Below, in pieces: positions 25,251 through 34,462 of a stretch of DNA of 64,000 bases (positions are counted from its first letter, which is position 1; every line of letters begins with the position of its first letter). Below the pieces are notes generated by a model. It was not told the DNA's origin. It saw only the letters and a list, made by a program, of their open reading frames with translations, and did no database searches. Source of the stretch: an uncultured Acidobacteriia bacterium (GTDB lineage: Bacteria; Acidobacteriota; Terriglobia; Bryobacterales; Bryobacteraceae); NCBI GenBank assembly GCA_903851195.1, contig CAINNJ010000064.1:248001-312000 (forward strand), read 5' to 3'. The position numbers and the translations under genes are program-made.

Positions 25251-25937
25251 TTGAAGCCACTTTTTCTCACCCTTGATCGAACGCTCGACCCGGAATGGGT
25301 CGAAGCCGCACTGGAACGATTGGCAGGCTGCGCCGGTCCGGTTGTGATGACCGGCTCCCCGGATGTCTTCTGCCAGGGGCTGCCTCTCGAACGCGTCGGG
25401 ACGGGCGCAATTGACGCTCCTGCCGCGGTACATCGCCTGGTACTCCTGCTGGACGCCTTGCACTCCGGACCCTGGCCAGTAATGGCCGTGGTCGAGGGAA
25501 CCGCCCACGGAGGAGGCGTTGGCCTCGCGGCCGTGGCCGATCTGACCATCGCGCATCCGAAAGCTTCGTTCCAGTTGCCCGAAGTTTTGCTGGGCTTGAT
25601 CCCGGCAGCGGTGCTGCGCTCAGTCGCCCACAGAACCGGCTGGGCGGTCGCCCGCCGCATGGCCCTCGGCGATCCGGCGATGAACTCCGCGGAAGCGTTG
25701 CGAACCGGCCTTGTGGATCTTGTCAGCGAAGATCCGCGTCGTGAGATGGAGTCGCGCCTTTCGAGATGGTTGCGCGCCGAACCTGCCGCCATGGCGCATG
25801 TCCGGCGTCTCTCCGCTCAGGGGTGGCCACAGGCTGAAGCGCTGAACGCGTTTGCCGGTCTGTGGGCCGGCCCTGCGCAAGGGCGCATCCGCAGATTCAT
25901 TGCGGGTGAAACACCCTGGGGGGAGGACGAACTGTGA
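25251..25937 (+). CDS. Enoyl-CoA hydratase/isomerase family protein, PksH-like
   Basis: 228 residues, an intact crotonase fold. VVMTGSPDVFCQGLPLERV and VEGTAHGGGVGLAAVADLTIA form the two oxyanion-hole regions, and FQLPEVLLGLIPAAVLRSV resembles the ECH1 (PksH) group, which dehydrates HMG-type intermediates during polyketide beta-branching. The start is TTG 25251. It overlaps a GTG of a broken SDR gene (GTGA) and is followed by a PksI-like remnant, which supports a biosynthetic rather than beta-oxidation role. The subgroup call is by eye. Confidence 0.65.
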   Translation: MKPLFLTLDRTLDPEWVEAALERLAGCAGPVVMTGSPDVFCQGLPLERVGTGAIDAPAAVHRLVLLLDALHSGPWPVMAVVEGTAHGGGVGLAAVADLTIAHPKASFQLPEVLLGLIPAAVLRSVAHRTGWAVARRMALGDPAMNSAEALRTGLVDLVSEDPRREMESRLSRWLRAEPAAMAHVRRLSAQGWPQAEALNAFAGLWAGPAQGRIRRFIAGETPWGEDEL

Positions 25938-26330
25938 GAGTCGCGGTCTCTGGCGGAACGTCGGGCATCGGGGCCGCGCTGGTTCGGGAAGGTGAAGCGC
26001 GAGGCTGGAAGATGATGCCCGGCAGTCGCAGGAACGGACTCGACGTTCGCAGTGAGACCAGCATTGAAGAGTTCTTCACGGAACCCGTGGACGCCGTGCA
26101 CTGCGCCGGAGTATTCATCGACGGCTAATCGTGAACCTCTCGCCCGCTGACGCCGAAGAGATCTGCGCACGAACCTGGACGGGGCCTTCCTTTTCGCGCG
26201 AACAGCCATTCGGAGGGGAGCGCCGTCCGTGCTGTTCATCGGTTCGCTTCATCAAATGCCGTTTCTGCGGGCTCCAAAGCGGCTCTCACCGGTCTCACCA
26301 GCGCGCTCGGACGCGCGGTGTCCCTGCGTG
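25934..26330 (+). pseudogene. Short-chain dehydrogenase/ketoreductase remnant
   Basis: Starts VRVAVSGGTSGIGAALVREG, a good Rossmann TGxxxGIG beginning, then DAVHCAGVFIDG and a stop at about 26126. The homologous reading continues in other frames: LIVNLSPADAEEIC, NLDGAFLFARTAIRRG, VLFIGSLHQ and AVSAGSKAALTGLTSALGRA. At least three frameshifts are needed to read it through, so it is dead. Its beginning overlaps the ECH gene. Confidence 0.7.
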
Positions 26331-26876
26331 AAATTGCGCGCTGCGCCGCGGATGTCCTTGCATCTCCCCTTCGTGAAAATGCGCTGGCCCGGTTGCCCGC
26401 GGATGCCCTCTGCCTTATCCTGCAGGGCGGCAGCGGCGTCTTCAACAGCGGGGCCACGCGCGACGGCCTCATGGATCCTGACCGTCCCATCACGGAGTAT
26501 GTGGGCGAGATCCCCCGAATGATTCTGAATCTGCCGATGCCGACGATCACGGCGATGGCAGGTCACGCCATCGGCGGCGGCCTGCTTCTGGCTTTGGTGT
26601 GACCAGATCGTGCTCGCCGAGGTCCGGTTATACGGAGCCAACTTCATGGGCTTGGCTTTACGCCGGGAAATGGGCGCCACCGTGGCGCTGGAATCGGCCT
26701 TCGGCGGGTATGTCGGTCTGAAACAAGCTCTTTGCCCCCGTGTAACGCGCTTCGTGGATTCCCCCGGGATAGCCGTCCTCACTTACGGGACGCCGCTTCC
26801 ATCTTCCGCTTACACCTCGACTGCGGGAAGGCATTCGAGTGTTCAGGAGCCGGCACAGCTATGGAAACGGGAGTGA
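26318..26876 (+). pseudogene. PksI-like enoyl-CoA hydratase (ECH2) remnant
   Basis: Residues LCLILQGGSGVFNSGATRDG, ILNLPMPTITAMAGHAIGGG and VRLYGANFMGLALRREMGAT match the PksI/CurF-ECH2 type, where an NFMxxGFTPGMG stretch is typical. The reading frame is broken at about 26600: TTGGTGTGACCAG lacks one C needed for VCDQIVLAE. The gene starts within the end of the SDR remnant and loses similarity after GGYVGLKQAL near 26735. Confidence 0.7.
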
Positions 26877-26910
26877 TTGCCTCGGCCCGCCCAGGTCCGC
26901 GAGTGCGCCG

Positions 26911-27265
26911 ATGATTCCGCGACGAGTGCTTATAACCGGTGGTACACGAGGAATTGGCAGGGCATTTTGCCATGGAAGCCGCTCGCTGCGGTGCTCGGGT
27001 CCGTGTGACCCATCGCTGGGGGAGTGTGGATCCGGAAAAACTCGACGGGATTTTCCGCCGGGAAGGATTTCCGACCCCACGAATCGAGGAGTGCGACGCT
27101 TCGGACCCCGAACAGACGAATGCGATGGTAAAACGGCTCTACACCGACTGGTCCGGCCTGAACGGAATCGTGAGTGGTGTGGCTTTCGCCGCACCGGTCG
27201 AGGATATCGGGCGACTTCGGCGAGGCTCTCTAAGGAAGATCCCTCCGGGAATTTTGAATCCTTAA
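26911..27265 (+). pseudogene. Second SDR/ketoreductase fragment, frameshifted and truncated
   Basis: ATG 26911 begins IPRRVLITGGTRGIGRA. An extra T in the TTTT run at 26965-26968 throws the frame; in the next frame it continues AMEAARCGARVRVTHRWGSV and LYTDWSGLNGIVSGVAFAAP. It ends at 27265 after about 115 residues, less than half a normal SDR, without Ser-Tyr-Lys. Confidence 0.68.
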
Positions 27266-27437
27266 TCTACCACCCGTAATCCAGATACCAAATGGTATTT
27301 CAAATGAGAACAGTTGGAAGTTCGATAACTTTGGAGACACAGTTGGGGGCAGGACCAGCGGACCGGCCGGGCGGGAACCACGAACTTCGTCGTCATGCAG
27401 GGCAAGCGGCTGAGTGGGTGGGGCAGGGACGCTGACC

Positions 27438-28349
27438 ATGGCCACGCAAGTTCACGCAATTCAGACTGGCTCCGTCCGGGTGAAGACCGCCCAGTTGCGG
27501 GGCCGGGGGCGGGGCATGGCGCGCCAACTGGCGATCTTCACGGATCCTCAATGGTCGGAGTGGCTGCCCACCTACGCCTTCGTGATCGGGCATGAAGAGG
27601 GAATCTTCGTAGTCGACGCGGGTCAGGGTCTCCATTTGTTGCGTCACCGCCAAAGCATCCACCCCTATCTTCGCTGGGAAGTGGATTTTCGTCTGGATCC
27701 GGAGGAGGAGATCGGCCCGCGCCTGCGAAACATGGGGATCGCTCCGCGAGCGGTACGTCAGGTGTTACTGACACACCTGCATGTGGATCATGATGGCGGG
27801 CTGAACCAGCTTGCGGGGGTTCAAACCCTCGCAACATCCCACGAAATCAAGGCCGCGGGCGGCTGGTCCGGACAATTGCGCGGCTACCTCCCGCATCGCT
27901 GGCCAGGGTCGTTTGAACCCAGGCCGATTCCATTCGAATCGGAACGCTTCGGACCGTTTACATCCAGTTACCGCGTGACGCGGGCAGGCGATGTGGTGCT
28001 GGTGCCGACTCCCGGCCACACTCCAGGTCACGCCTCGGTCCTGGTGGAGATGGGCGATGCGGATAAAACGCTGGTGATGCTCGCGGGCGACGCATCCTAT
28101 ACCGAGCAACTGATGATCGACGGGTTGGCGGACGGAGTGTCCCCGGTGGAATCCGTCACGATCGCTACCCTCAGGAAGATTCGCGACCTCGCGGTGTCGC
28201 GCCGCCTGGTCTACCTGCCCACGCATGATCCGAAATCGGCGGAGAGGCTCGGGAAGCTCCAGCCTGTCTTCACAGAGCCGCATGGCGGCGGATCTAAGAA
28301 AGCCGAATCACCGGATACCGTCGGCCGGATTTCCGCACAATCACATTAA
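27438..28349 (+). CDS. MBL-fold hydrolase, N-acyl homoserine lactonase-like
   Basis: 303 residues from ATG 27438. The metal-binding motif reads VLLTHLHVDHDGGLNQL, with further ligands in PTPGHTPGHAS and AGDASYTEQ, and PTHDPKSAERL near the end; this is the di-zinc metallo-beta-lactamase set as in AHL lactonases and related lactone or ester hydrolases. No signal peptide. It stands alone between the decayed ECH/SDR zone and the halogenase. MBL proteins also occur in trans-AT polyketide clusters, so quorum quenching is only one possibility. Confidence 0.82.
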   Translation: MATQVHAIQTGSVRVKTAQLRGRGRGMARQLAIFTDPQWSEWLPTYAFVIGHEEGIFVVDAGQGLHLLRHRQSIHPYLRWEVDFRLDPEEEIGPRLRNMGIAPRAVRQVLLTHLHVDHDGGLNQLAGVQTLATSHEIKAAGGWSGQLRGYLPHRWPGSFEPRPIPFESERFGPFTSSYRVTRAGDVVLVPTPGHTPGHASVLVEMGDADKTLVMLAGDASYTEQLMIDGLADGVSPVESVTIATLRKIRDLAVSRRLVYLPTHDPKSAERLGKLQPVFTEPHGGGSKKAESPDTVGRISAQSH

Positions 28350-28350
28350 A

Positions 28351-28360
28351 TTAACGTTAA
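28351..28360. promoter_or_regulatory. AT-rich palindrome upstream of the halogenase gene
   Basis: TTAACGTTAA, a perfect 10-bp palindrome in an unusually AT-rich 20-base patch, 55 bases before the halogenase ATG. Possible regulator site or promoter element; no more can be said. Confidence 0.3.
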
Positions 28361-28414
28361 ATCCCTCACTTAAGCCGCGCGATTCACATTCCGGGCATCG
28401 GATACTCGTACTTT

Positions 28415-29910
28415 ATGAAGCAGGTCAAAACCACGGTTCTGGTCATCGGCGGAGGACCCGCCGGATCCACGGCTGCCGCCTTTCTCGCCCGCGAGGGCGT
28501 GAAAGTGGTGATGATTGAGCGCGACATTTTCCCCGCTATCACGTGGGGGAGTCGCTGCTGCCCGCGTGCATGGAGATTCTGGACCTGCTGGACGCAAGCG
28601 AGGTGGTGGCGGAAGCGGGCTTTCAGCGGAAGCCCGGCGCTTATATGGACTGGAAGGGCGAGCAATGGTCGCTGGATTTCGGCGAGCTTTCCGGGAATTT
28701 CTGCTCCAGCTATCAGGTTCCGCGCGCCGAATTCGACCATATTCTCCTGAAGCACTCGCAAAACCAGGGCGCGCTGGTGCATCAGGGCGTGAGCGTGCGG
28801 GAACTGCTGTTCGAAGGCGATCGGCCCGTTTCCGCGGTCTGCGCCTTCGCTTCGGCCGAAGCCGGCACGGCGGAAGCGGAAATGCGGATCGATTTCGACT
28901 ATCTGATCGACGCCTCCGGCCGTTCCGGGCTGATGTCCACCCGCTATCTGAAGAACCGGCGGTTTCACCAGAGCTTTCAGAACGTGGCGATCTGGGGTTA
29001 CTGGTCGGGCGCCATGCGGCCCGAGGCCGTGAGCGAAGGCGCGATTGCCGTGAGCTCCATTCCGCAGGGCTGGCTCTGGTACATCCCCTTCAGCGACGGC
29101 CGCACCAGTCTCGGAGTTGTCATTCATAAAGACCGGTTTCAGGCGCTCCGCAAGACGAAGTCCATGCCGGAAATTTATGCGGACGTGCTTCAGGAATCTT
29201 CCCTCTTTCAGGAAATTGTGGCCCGTGGAGAACTCACCTCGGAACTTCGCGTGGAACAGGATTACTCGTACCAGGCCGACAGGTTCGCCGGCCCCGGCTA
29301 CTTCCTGGCGGGCGATTCGGCCTGTTTCCTCGATCCGCTGCTTTCCACCGGTGTGCATCTTGCCATGTACAGTTCCATGCTGGCGGCGGCGGGCATAGCG
29401 AGCCTGATCCGCGGCGAGGTGACGGAGACCGAAACCGCCGGCTGGTACGACGAGAGTTATCGCGGCGCGTTTCTGCGTTTTATGGTCTTCATCTCGGCGT
29501 TTTATGAGACGCAGTCGCGCGGCAAGCTCGGTTTCTACAAACAGGCGGAAGAGATCAGTCTGTTCGACGCGGACCCGACCAACCTGCGCCGGGCATTTCT
29601 CAACACCGTTTCGGGGATGGAAGACATCGCGTCGGCCGAACAGACGACGGCCCATCTGATGGGCGAAATGTCTCGCCGGATCCGGGAGAATCTTGACCTT
29701 CGCGCCGACAAATCGGTATTGCGGGAGGCGCGTGAGAAGGACCTCACGAAATCCAGCGCAAAGTTCTTCGATTCCATCGAAGGCCTGAGCTGTCTTTCCG
29801 AGTGCGGCGCGGTGGAAGGGTTCTACGTGCGCGTGCGGCCGCGGCTCGGTCTGGCACGCACGGTTTCCCGCCAGCCGGTGTTTGCCGAACCGCAACTCGC
29901 GATGGCATAA
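28415..29910 (+). pseudogene. Flavin-dependent halogenase, one-base frameshift near N-terminus
   Basis: The first frame (ATG 28415) gives TTVLVIGGGPAGSTAAAFLA, the FAD-binding GxGxxG, to MIERDIFP; the second, from about 28535, continues YHVGESLLPACMEILDLLDA to the end near 29910. One C is missing from the CCCC run at 28531-28534. The signature WxWxIP appears as WLWYIP, and FQRKPGAYMDWKG has the K expected in CmlS/CndH-type halogenases; FLAGDSACFLDPLLSTGVHL binds FAD. If repaired, about 499 residues. The rest of the frame is clean, so the break is either very recent or a sequencing error. It ends 37 bases before egtD. Confidence 0.85.
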
Positions 29911-29947
29911 GCGCGCCCGGCGGATCACAGGAATACACAAATCTCCC

Positions 29948-30916
29948 ATGGCATCGTTACTGCAGTTTCAGGATCTTGAGCCCACCGTGGAAGCGATGCG
30001 GGAGGAGGTCGTGCGCGGCCTCCGGCAGACGCCCAAACAGCTGTCCGCCAAGTTTCTTTACGACGGGCCGGGCGCTCTGCTGTACGAAAACATCTGCCGC
30101 ACCGAAGACTATTACCTGACCCGGACCGAGCTGGCGATCATGCGGGATCATATCGCCGCGATCGCCGCCTGTCTGGGAGAAAAGGCGCTGCTGATTGAAT
30201 TCGGAAGCGGCAACAGCCTGAAGACACGGGTCCTTTTCGATCATTTGCCGCGGTTGGCGGGTTATGTTCCTATCGATATCTCGCGCCGGCAGTTGCTCGA
30301 AACCAGCGAGAACATCGCGCGCGACTATCCGCATATCGAAGTGCTGCCGGTCTGCGCGGATTACGCCGGCGAAGTGGAAATTCCCTCGCCCGCGAGCCCG
30401 TTCTCCCGGCGGCTGATTTATTATCCAGGCTCCACCATCGGGAATATGGTTCCGCGCGACGCGGTGAATTTCCTGCGGCGCATGCGCGGGCTTTGTCAGC
30501 CTGGCGATGCACTGCTGATCGGTGTCGACCTGCGCAAAGATCCGGAGATCGTGTGGCGGGCCTACAACGACCGGGATGGCGCTTCCACCCGGTTCCGGAT
30601 GAACATTCTGCAACGGATGAATCGGGAACTCGGGGCCGACTTCGCGATCTCGCAATTCCGGCCCGTCGCCGTTTATAACGAGGTCGTCTGCCGTGTGGAA
30701 GCCGGGCTGATGAGTCTGTGCGACCAGCAGGCGCGCATCGGGGACGAACTGTTCTCGTTCAACGAGGGTGAATTGGTGCAGCTCGCGGTCGCCTACAAGT
30801 ACAGCCCGGAGGGCTTCCGGGACCTCGCTCTGGAGGCCGGATGGCGCGCCGAACAACTATGGACCGATGAGAGGAACTGGTTCAGCGTTCAGTATCTGAC
30901 CGCCATGACGTCCTGA
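29948..30916 (+). CDS. egtD: L-histidine N-alpha-methyltransferase EgtD-like
   Basis: 322 residues from ATG 29948, matching the usual length. FLYDGPGALLYENICRTEDY and YYLTRTELAIM are signature stretches of the family, followed by the SAM site LIEFGSGNSLKTRVL, the acidic YVPIDISRRQL and IYYPGSTIGNM. EgtD makes hercynine, the first step of ergothioneine synthesis. No egtB or other egt gene is adjacent; the only neighbour on its strand is a halogenase, so it may methylate a different amino acid or peptide. Confidence 0.87.
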   Translation: MASLLQFQDLEPTVEAMREEVVRGLRQTPKQLSAKFLYDGPGALLYENICRTEDYYLTRTELAIMRDHIAAIAACLGEKALLIEFGSGNSLKTRVLFDHLPRLAGYVPIDISRRQLLETSENIARDYPHIEVLPVCADYAGEVEIPSPASPFSRRLIYYPGSTIGNMVPRDAVNFLRRMRGLCQPGDALLIGVDLRKDPEIVWRAYNDRDGASTRFRMNILQRMNRELGADFAISQFRPVAVYNEVVCRVEAGLMSLCDQQARIGDELFSFNEGELVQLAVAYKYSPEGFRDLALEAGWRAEQLWTDERNWFSVQYLTAMTS

Positions 30917-31022
30917 ATTCTTCGCCAGGATCACAACCTGGGGGTGTCAGCAAACGACGCGCGGGAAGACGCACCCCGTGTCACTCAGATAAGCGTTCGG
31001 GGCCATCCGGTTCAGAACGCCG

Positions 31023-34000
31023 CTACCACTCCAGCCGGCCGACCAGAATCGCATGCCAGCGCCCGGTGCCGATATCCGAAAAACTCCCGCGCGTGCCGCT
31101 GAACGTCCCGAACGAGGAAGGATCCGTCTTGTTGTAAACCGAGTTCGGCGGATTAAAATTGTGGTACTTATAAACATTATTCACATCGCCGCGCAGCGTC
31201 AGCCGCAGCCTCTCCCGAAGGGTCCACGTCTTCTGGACCGAACTCTGGGGCCAGATAATCCCGGGAGCCTCCAGCGTATTGCGGCCCAGCGTGCCGATGG
31301 TATACGGCGCGGGATAGGCAAAGCCGTTGATATTCAGATAACGATTCTGGGCTGAGAACGGGAACCGGTTGGGGCCGATGTCGACGTGCTCCAGTTTCAC
31401 CTGATCGTCCGGCAGAATCTGATTGGGCCGGTTGCCCACCCCGGGAAGGTAGTTATAAGGGCTGCCTGCAAACGTAACCGTCATCGGCGGGCCGCTCTGG
31501 AAGGTTTGTATCCAGACGATCTCCCATCCGCCCAGCACCGTGTTCATCAGGCCGCCGTGATTCATCCACTTCCGGCCCTTGCCGAAAGGCAACTCATAAG
31601 TGACGTTGCTCACCCAGCGATGGTGCACGTCATAACTGGCGCGGCCTTTCTCCAGATTGCGGCTGTAATAGGAGATGCCGGTCGCGTTGCCGTCGTCGTC
31701 GGCGTTGTCGAGCGTCTTCGACCACGTGTAGAACGAATTCATATTCACGCCCCCGGAGTAGCGCTTCTCGAACCGGAGCGTGGCGGAATGGTAAGTGCTG
31801 TGTCCCAGATTGCTTACCAGATTGATATTCCCGAACTGCGGATAGGGCTTGTAGCTCTGGAAATTCGTCCGGATCTTATCCAGCGTGGCGGTATCGGAGG
31901 GGAAATAACTGATCGGCTGCGTGTTGATATTCCAGGCGTTCATCAGCTTCACCCCGGCGGAGCCCTGATACTGCGCATCCATCAGCCAGGTCTGCTTAAA
32001 CTGCCACTGGAATCCGCCGGACCAGTTCATCACGTACGGCGTGCGCATCTTCGGGTCGAACCAGGTCGCGTTGCGGCTGGCGAAGTTCGTTCCCACGTAG
32101 GGCACGCTCCCGTCCGCAGCCGCGGCGAACGCGATGGCGGGCGGCCCCTGCGAAAGTTTAAACACCGTGCGCGGATCGCCGGTGGGCGCCTGCACGTTGG
32201 CGGTAGCCACGTACTCCTCGAAGTTCTGGTTAATATCGTTCGTCATCAGGTCGCTCGAAATCATCCCGAAGCTTCCGCGAAACACCCAGTTGGGACGGAA
32301 TGTCCAGGCGACTCCGACGCGCGGCTGAAAATTATTCAGATCCTTCGCATACAACTCTCCGGGCTTATGCACGATAGCGCCCTGCAGTCCGCTGATCGGA
32401 TCCGTCGCCGTCGGGTCGAACTGCGACTGCTGTCCGTATTTGGTGGAAAACGGCGACTCGTAAGACCATCGAAGCCCCAGGTTCAGAACCACATTTTTAA
32501 ACGGACGGAAATCGTCCTGCACATACAGGGCATGGCCCCACCACCGCGGCAGCCACGTCGCCTGATTGCGCGTGAACTGCGCGCTCGCGACCGTGCCGAG
32601 CAGGAAACTCGCGAACGTATTCCCGGTGTTCGGCGTAAACGGCAGTTCCGTTCCGCCCATGTTGTAAGTGCCCGACGGCAGGGCTTCCACCAGCGAGTTG
32701 TATCGCGTGCGGACCAGTTCGTAACCGGCTTTCACGGTATGTCGGCCCGCGACCTTAGTCAGATTCTCCTGCAAGGTGAAATCCTCCGCGACATTCTGGA
32801 ACTTCCCGCCCTCGCCGCCGTTGAATCCGGTCACGATCTTCGGAAAAGTAGCGTCGCTCACGTTCGGGATTCCGAGTTTCGCCGCCCAGCCCTGTCCGTA
32901 AGTGGGCGGATCTTTCGTCTCATGCCTCCGGTTGTAGCCGGCGCGGAACTCATTGATCACGGTGGGCGAAAAGGTGTGCGTGTCGGAGATCACCACATTC
33001 GTGAAATCGTTCGGCTGCACGAACACGGGGTCGTAAATGTCCCAGCTGATATCGGTGGAGTAGCGGCCCGGAGCGCGGTTGCGCTGCCGGGAGACACGCG
33101 CGGCAATCCGGTTCTTCACGCTGAACTGATGATCCACCTTGTTGTCGAAACGGTTGAAGTAATATTCGCCGCGTGTAGGCAGCACCAGATCCTGCTGTGG
33201 TCCGGTCGGCGTGATCACACCCGCCGAATTGGGCTGCGGCCACGGTTTGTAAGAAAGCAGCTTCACGCTCACGGGGTCGAATCGGCTTACCGGAATCAGG
33301 TTTCCCGCGAAGGGATCCCGCAGCCATTTACCGGTGGCATCCTGGCGAGTGGTCGCCGGATCGTAAATCGGATATCCTTTGCCGCCCAGCGTGAAGTCTC
33401 CGTTGTACATCGCCGCGGTGGGCACGTTGGTGATCGCGGTTTCCGAAACCTGCTCCTGATGGCGCTGGAATCCGAAGTACCAGAACGTCTTGTCTTTGCC
33501 GTTATAAATCTTCGGGATGTAAACCGGACCGCCTGCCGTAGCCGACATTTCCTGATAATTCCACGGATTGCACGGCAGGCCGACATCGCAGCGCTTGAGC
33601 TGATCGAAATACTGGCGGTGCACCAGCGCGCCGTTCAGGTAACGGTCTTCCACCGAACCATGCAGGGAGTTGGTGCCGCTCTTATACACGGCCGAAAGAA
33701 TGCCGCCGCTGGAATGACCGAACTCGGCGGGCAGACCGGTGGTGAACATCTTGAACTCCTGGATCATGTCGAGCGTGCCGGTCATGATCTTCTGGTCGTC
33801 GTTGACCGCGCCCCGCACCGGTTCCTTGCCGCTGACACCGTCGAGCATCACGCCGAGCGAGCGCTCTCGCTGTCCATCGCCGTGCAGACCGTTGATCACG
33901 TTGAGGCCCGGCATATAGAGCGTCATTCGCTTCAGCCCCTTCTGCATCACCGGAATCTTCACCACCGCGTCTCCATCCATCACCTGGCCCGTTACGGATG

Positions 34001-34373
34001 TCTCCGTTTCCAGCAGCGCGGCGGCGGCGGTGACCTTCACCGAATCGGTGACCGCGCCCACTTCCATCTGCACATCCACGCGCGGAGTTTCATCGATACG
34101 CAGCGTGATGCCGTCGCGCACATAGGTCTTGAATCCACTGGCCTCGATGGTGACCCGGTAAGTTCCGGGAATCAGATTCGGGACATAGTAAGAACCTTCC
34201 GCCGAAGACACGGTCTCCGACACAAACGCGGTGTTGGTATTCAGTACCTTCACCTGCGCGCCGGATATGACGGCCCCGGAGGAGTCGTAAATATTTCCAA
34301 CGATTGTGGCCGTGCCGTTGGTCTGAGCAAGGGCACAGGAAGCTGCGAGGAAAACGAGGATCGAAAGTTTCAT
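31023..34373 (-). CDS. Oar-like TonB-dependent receptor
   Basis: 1116 residues. Signal peptide (to AQTN), a carboxypeptidase-regulatory-like Ig domain (TATIVGNIYDSSGAVISGAQ ... YVPNLIPGTYRVTIEASGFK), a TonB plug (about 110-230) and a very long beta-barrel ending in the aromatic VGRLEW. This is the Oar-like OM transporter type expanded in Solibacter relatives, thought to import oligosaccharides, peptides or polymers. It is divergent from an ECF sigma factor, whose start is about 90 bases away, suggesting control by that sigma. The substrate is unknown. Confidence 0.92.
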   Translation of the reverse strand: MKLSILVFLAASCALAQTNGTATIVGNIYDSSGAVISGAQVKVLNTNTAFVSETVSSAEGSYYVPNLIPGTYRVTIEASGFKTYVRDGITLRIDETPRVDVQMEVGAVTDSVKVTAAAALLETETSVTGQVMDGDAVVKIPVMQKGLKRMTLYMPGLNVINGLHGDGQRERSLGVMLDGVSGKEPVRGAVNDDQKIMTGTLDMIQEFKMFTTGLPAEFGHSSGGILSAVYKSGTNSLHGSVEDRYLNGALVHRQYFDQLKRCDVGLPCNPWNYQEMSATAGGPVYIPKIYNGKDKTFWYFGFQRHQEQVSETAITNVPTAAMYNGDFTLGGKGYPIYDPATTRQDATGKWLRDPFAGNLIPVSRFDPVSVKLLSYKPWPQPNSAGVITPTGPQQDLVLPTRGEYYFNRFDNKVDHQFSVKNRIAARVSRQRNRAPGRYSTDISWDIYDPVFVQPNDFTNVVISDTHTFSPTVINEFRAGYNRRHETKDPPTYGQGWAAKLGIPNVSDATFPKIVTGFNGGEGGKFQNVAEDFTLQENLTKVAGRHTVKAGYELVRTRYNSLVEALPSGTYNMGGTELPFTPNTGNTFASFLLGTVASAQFTRNQATWLPRWWGHALYVQDDFRPFKNVVLNLGLRWSYESPFSTKYGQQSQFDPTATDPISGLQGAIVHKPGELYAKDLNNFQPRVGVAWTFRPNWVFRGSFGMISSDLMTNDINQNFEEYVATANVQAPTGDPRTVFKLSQGPPAIAFAAAADGSVPYVGTNFASRNATWFDPKMRTPYVMNWSGGFQWQFKQTWLMDAQYQGSAGVKLMNAWNINTQPISYFPSDTATLDKIRTNFQSYKPYPQFGNINLVSNLGHSTYHSATLRFEKRYSGGVNMNSFYTWSKTLDNADDDGNATGISYYSRNLEKGRASYDVHHRWVSNVTYELPFGKGRKWMNHGGLMNTVLGGWEIVWIQTFQSGPPMTVTFAGSPYNYLPGVGNRPNQILPDDQVKLEHVDIGPNRFPFSAQNRYLNINGFAYPAPYTIGTLGRNTLEAPGIIWPQSSVQKTWTLRERLRLTLRGDVNNVYKYHNFNPPNSVYNKTDPSSFGTFSGTRGSFSDIGTGRWHAILVGRLEW

Positions 34374-34396
34374 ACGGCTCGTGATTGCCGTATACT
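34368..34396 (+). promoter_or_regulatory. Possible promoter of the ECF sigma gene
   Basis: TATACT (34391-34396) lies 17 bases after TTTCAT (34368-34373). The -10 is good, the -35 weak. Transcription from here would begin near 34403, which favours the TTG start at 34463. Confidence 0.4.
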
Positions 34397-34462
34397 CTAT
34401 ACCACCGTGAAGCCGGGTTCAACGGGGTCGACCGGCGTCCTGATGAACTACACTCAAGAGGC

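Noticed and set aside
30917-31022. Hairpin GGGGGTG...CACCCC between egtD and the convergent TonB receptor gene as a terminator
   Set aside because: The loop exceeds 20 bases and no T-run follows on either strand.
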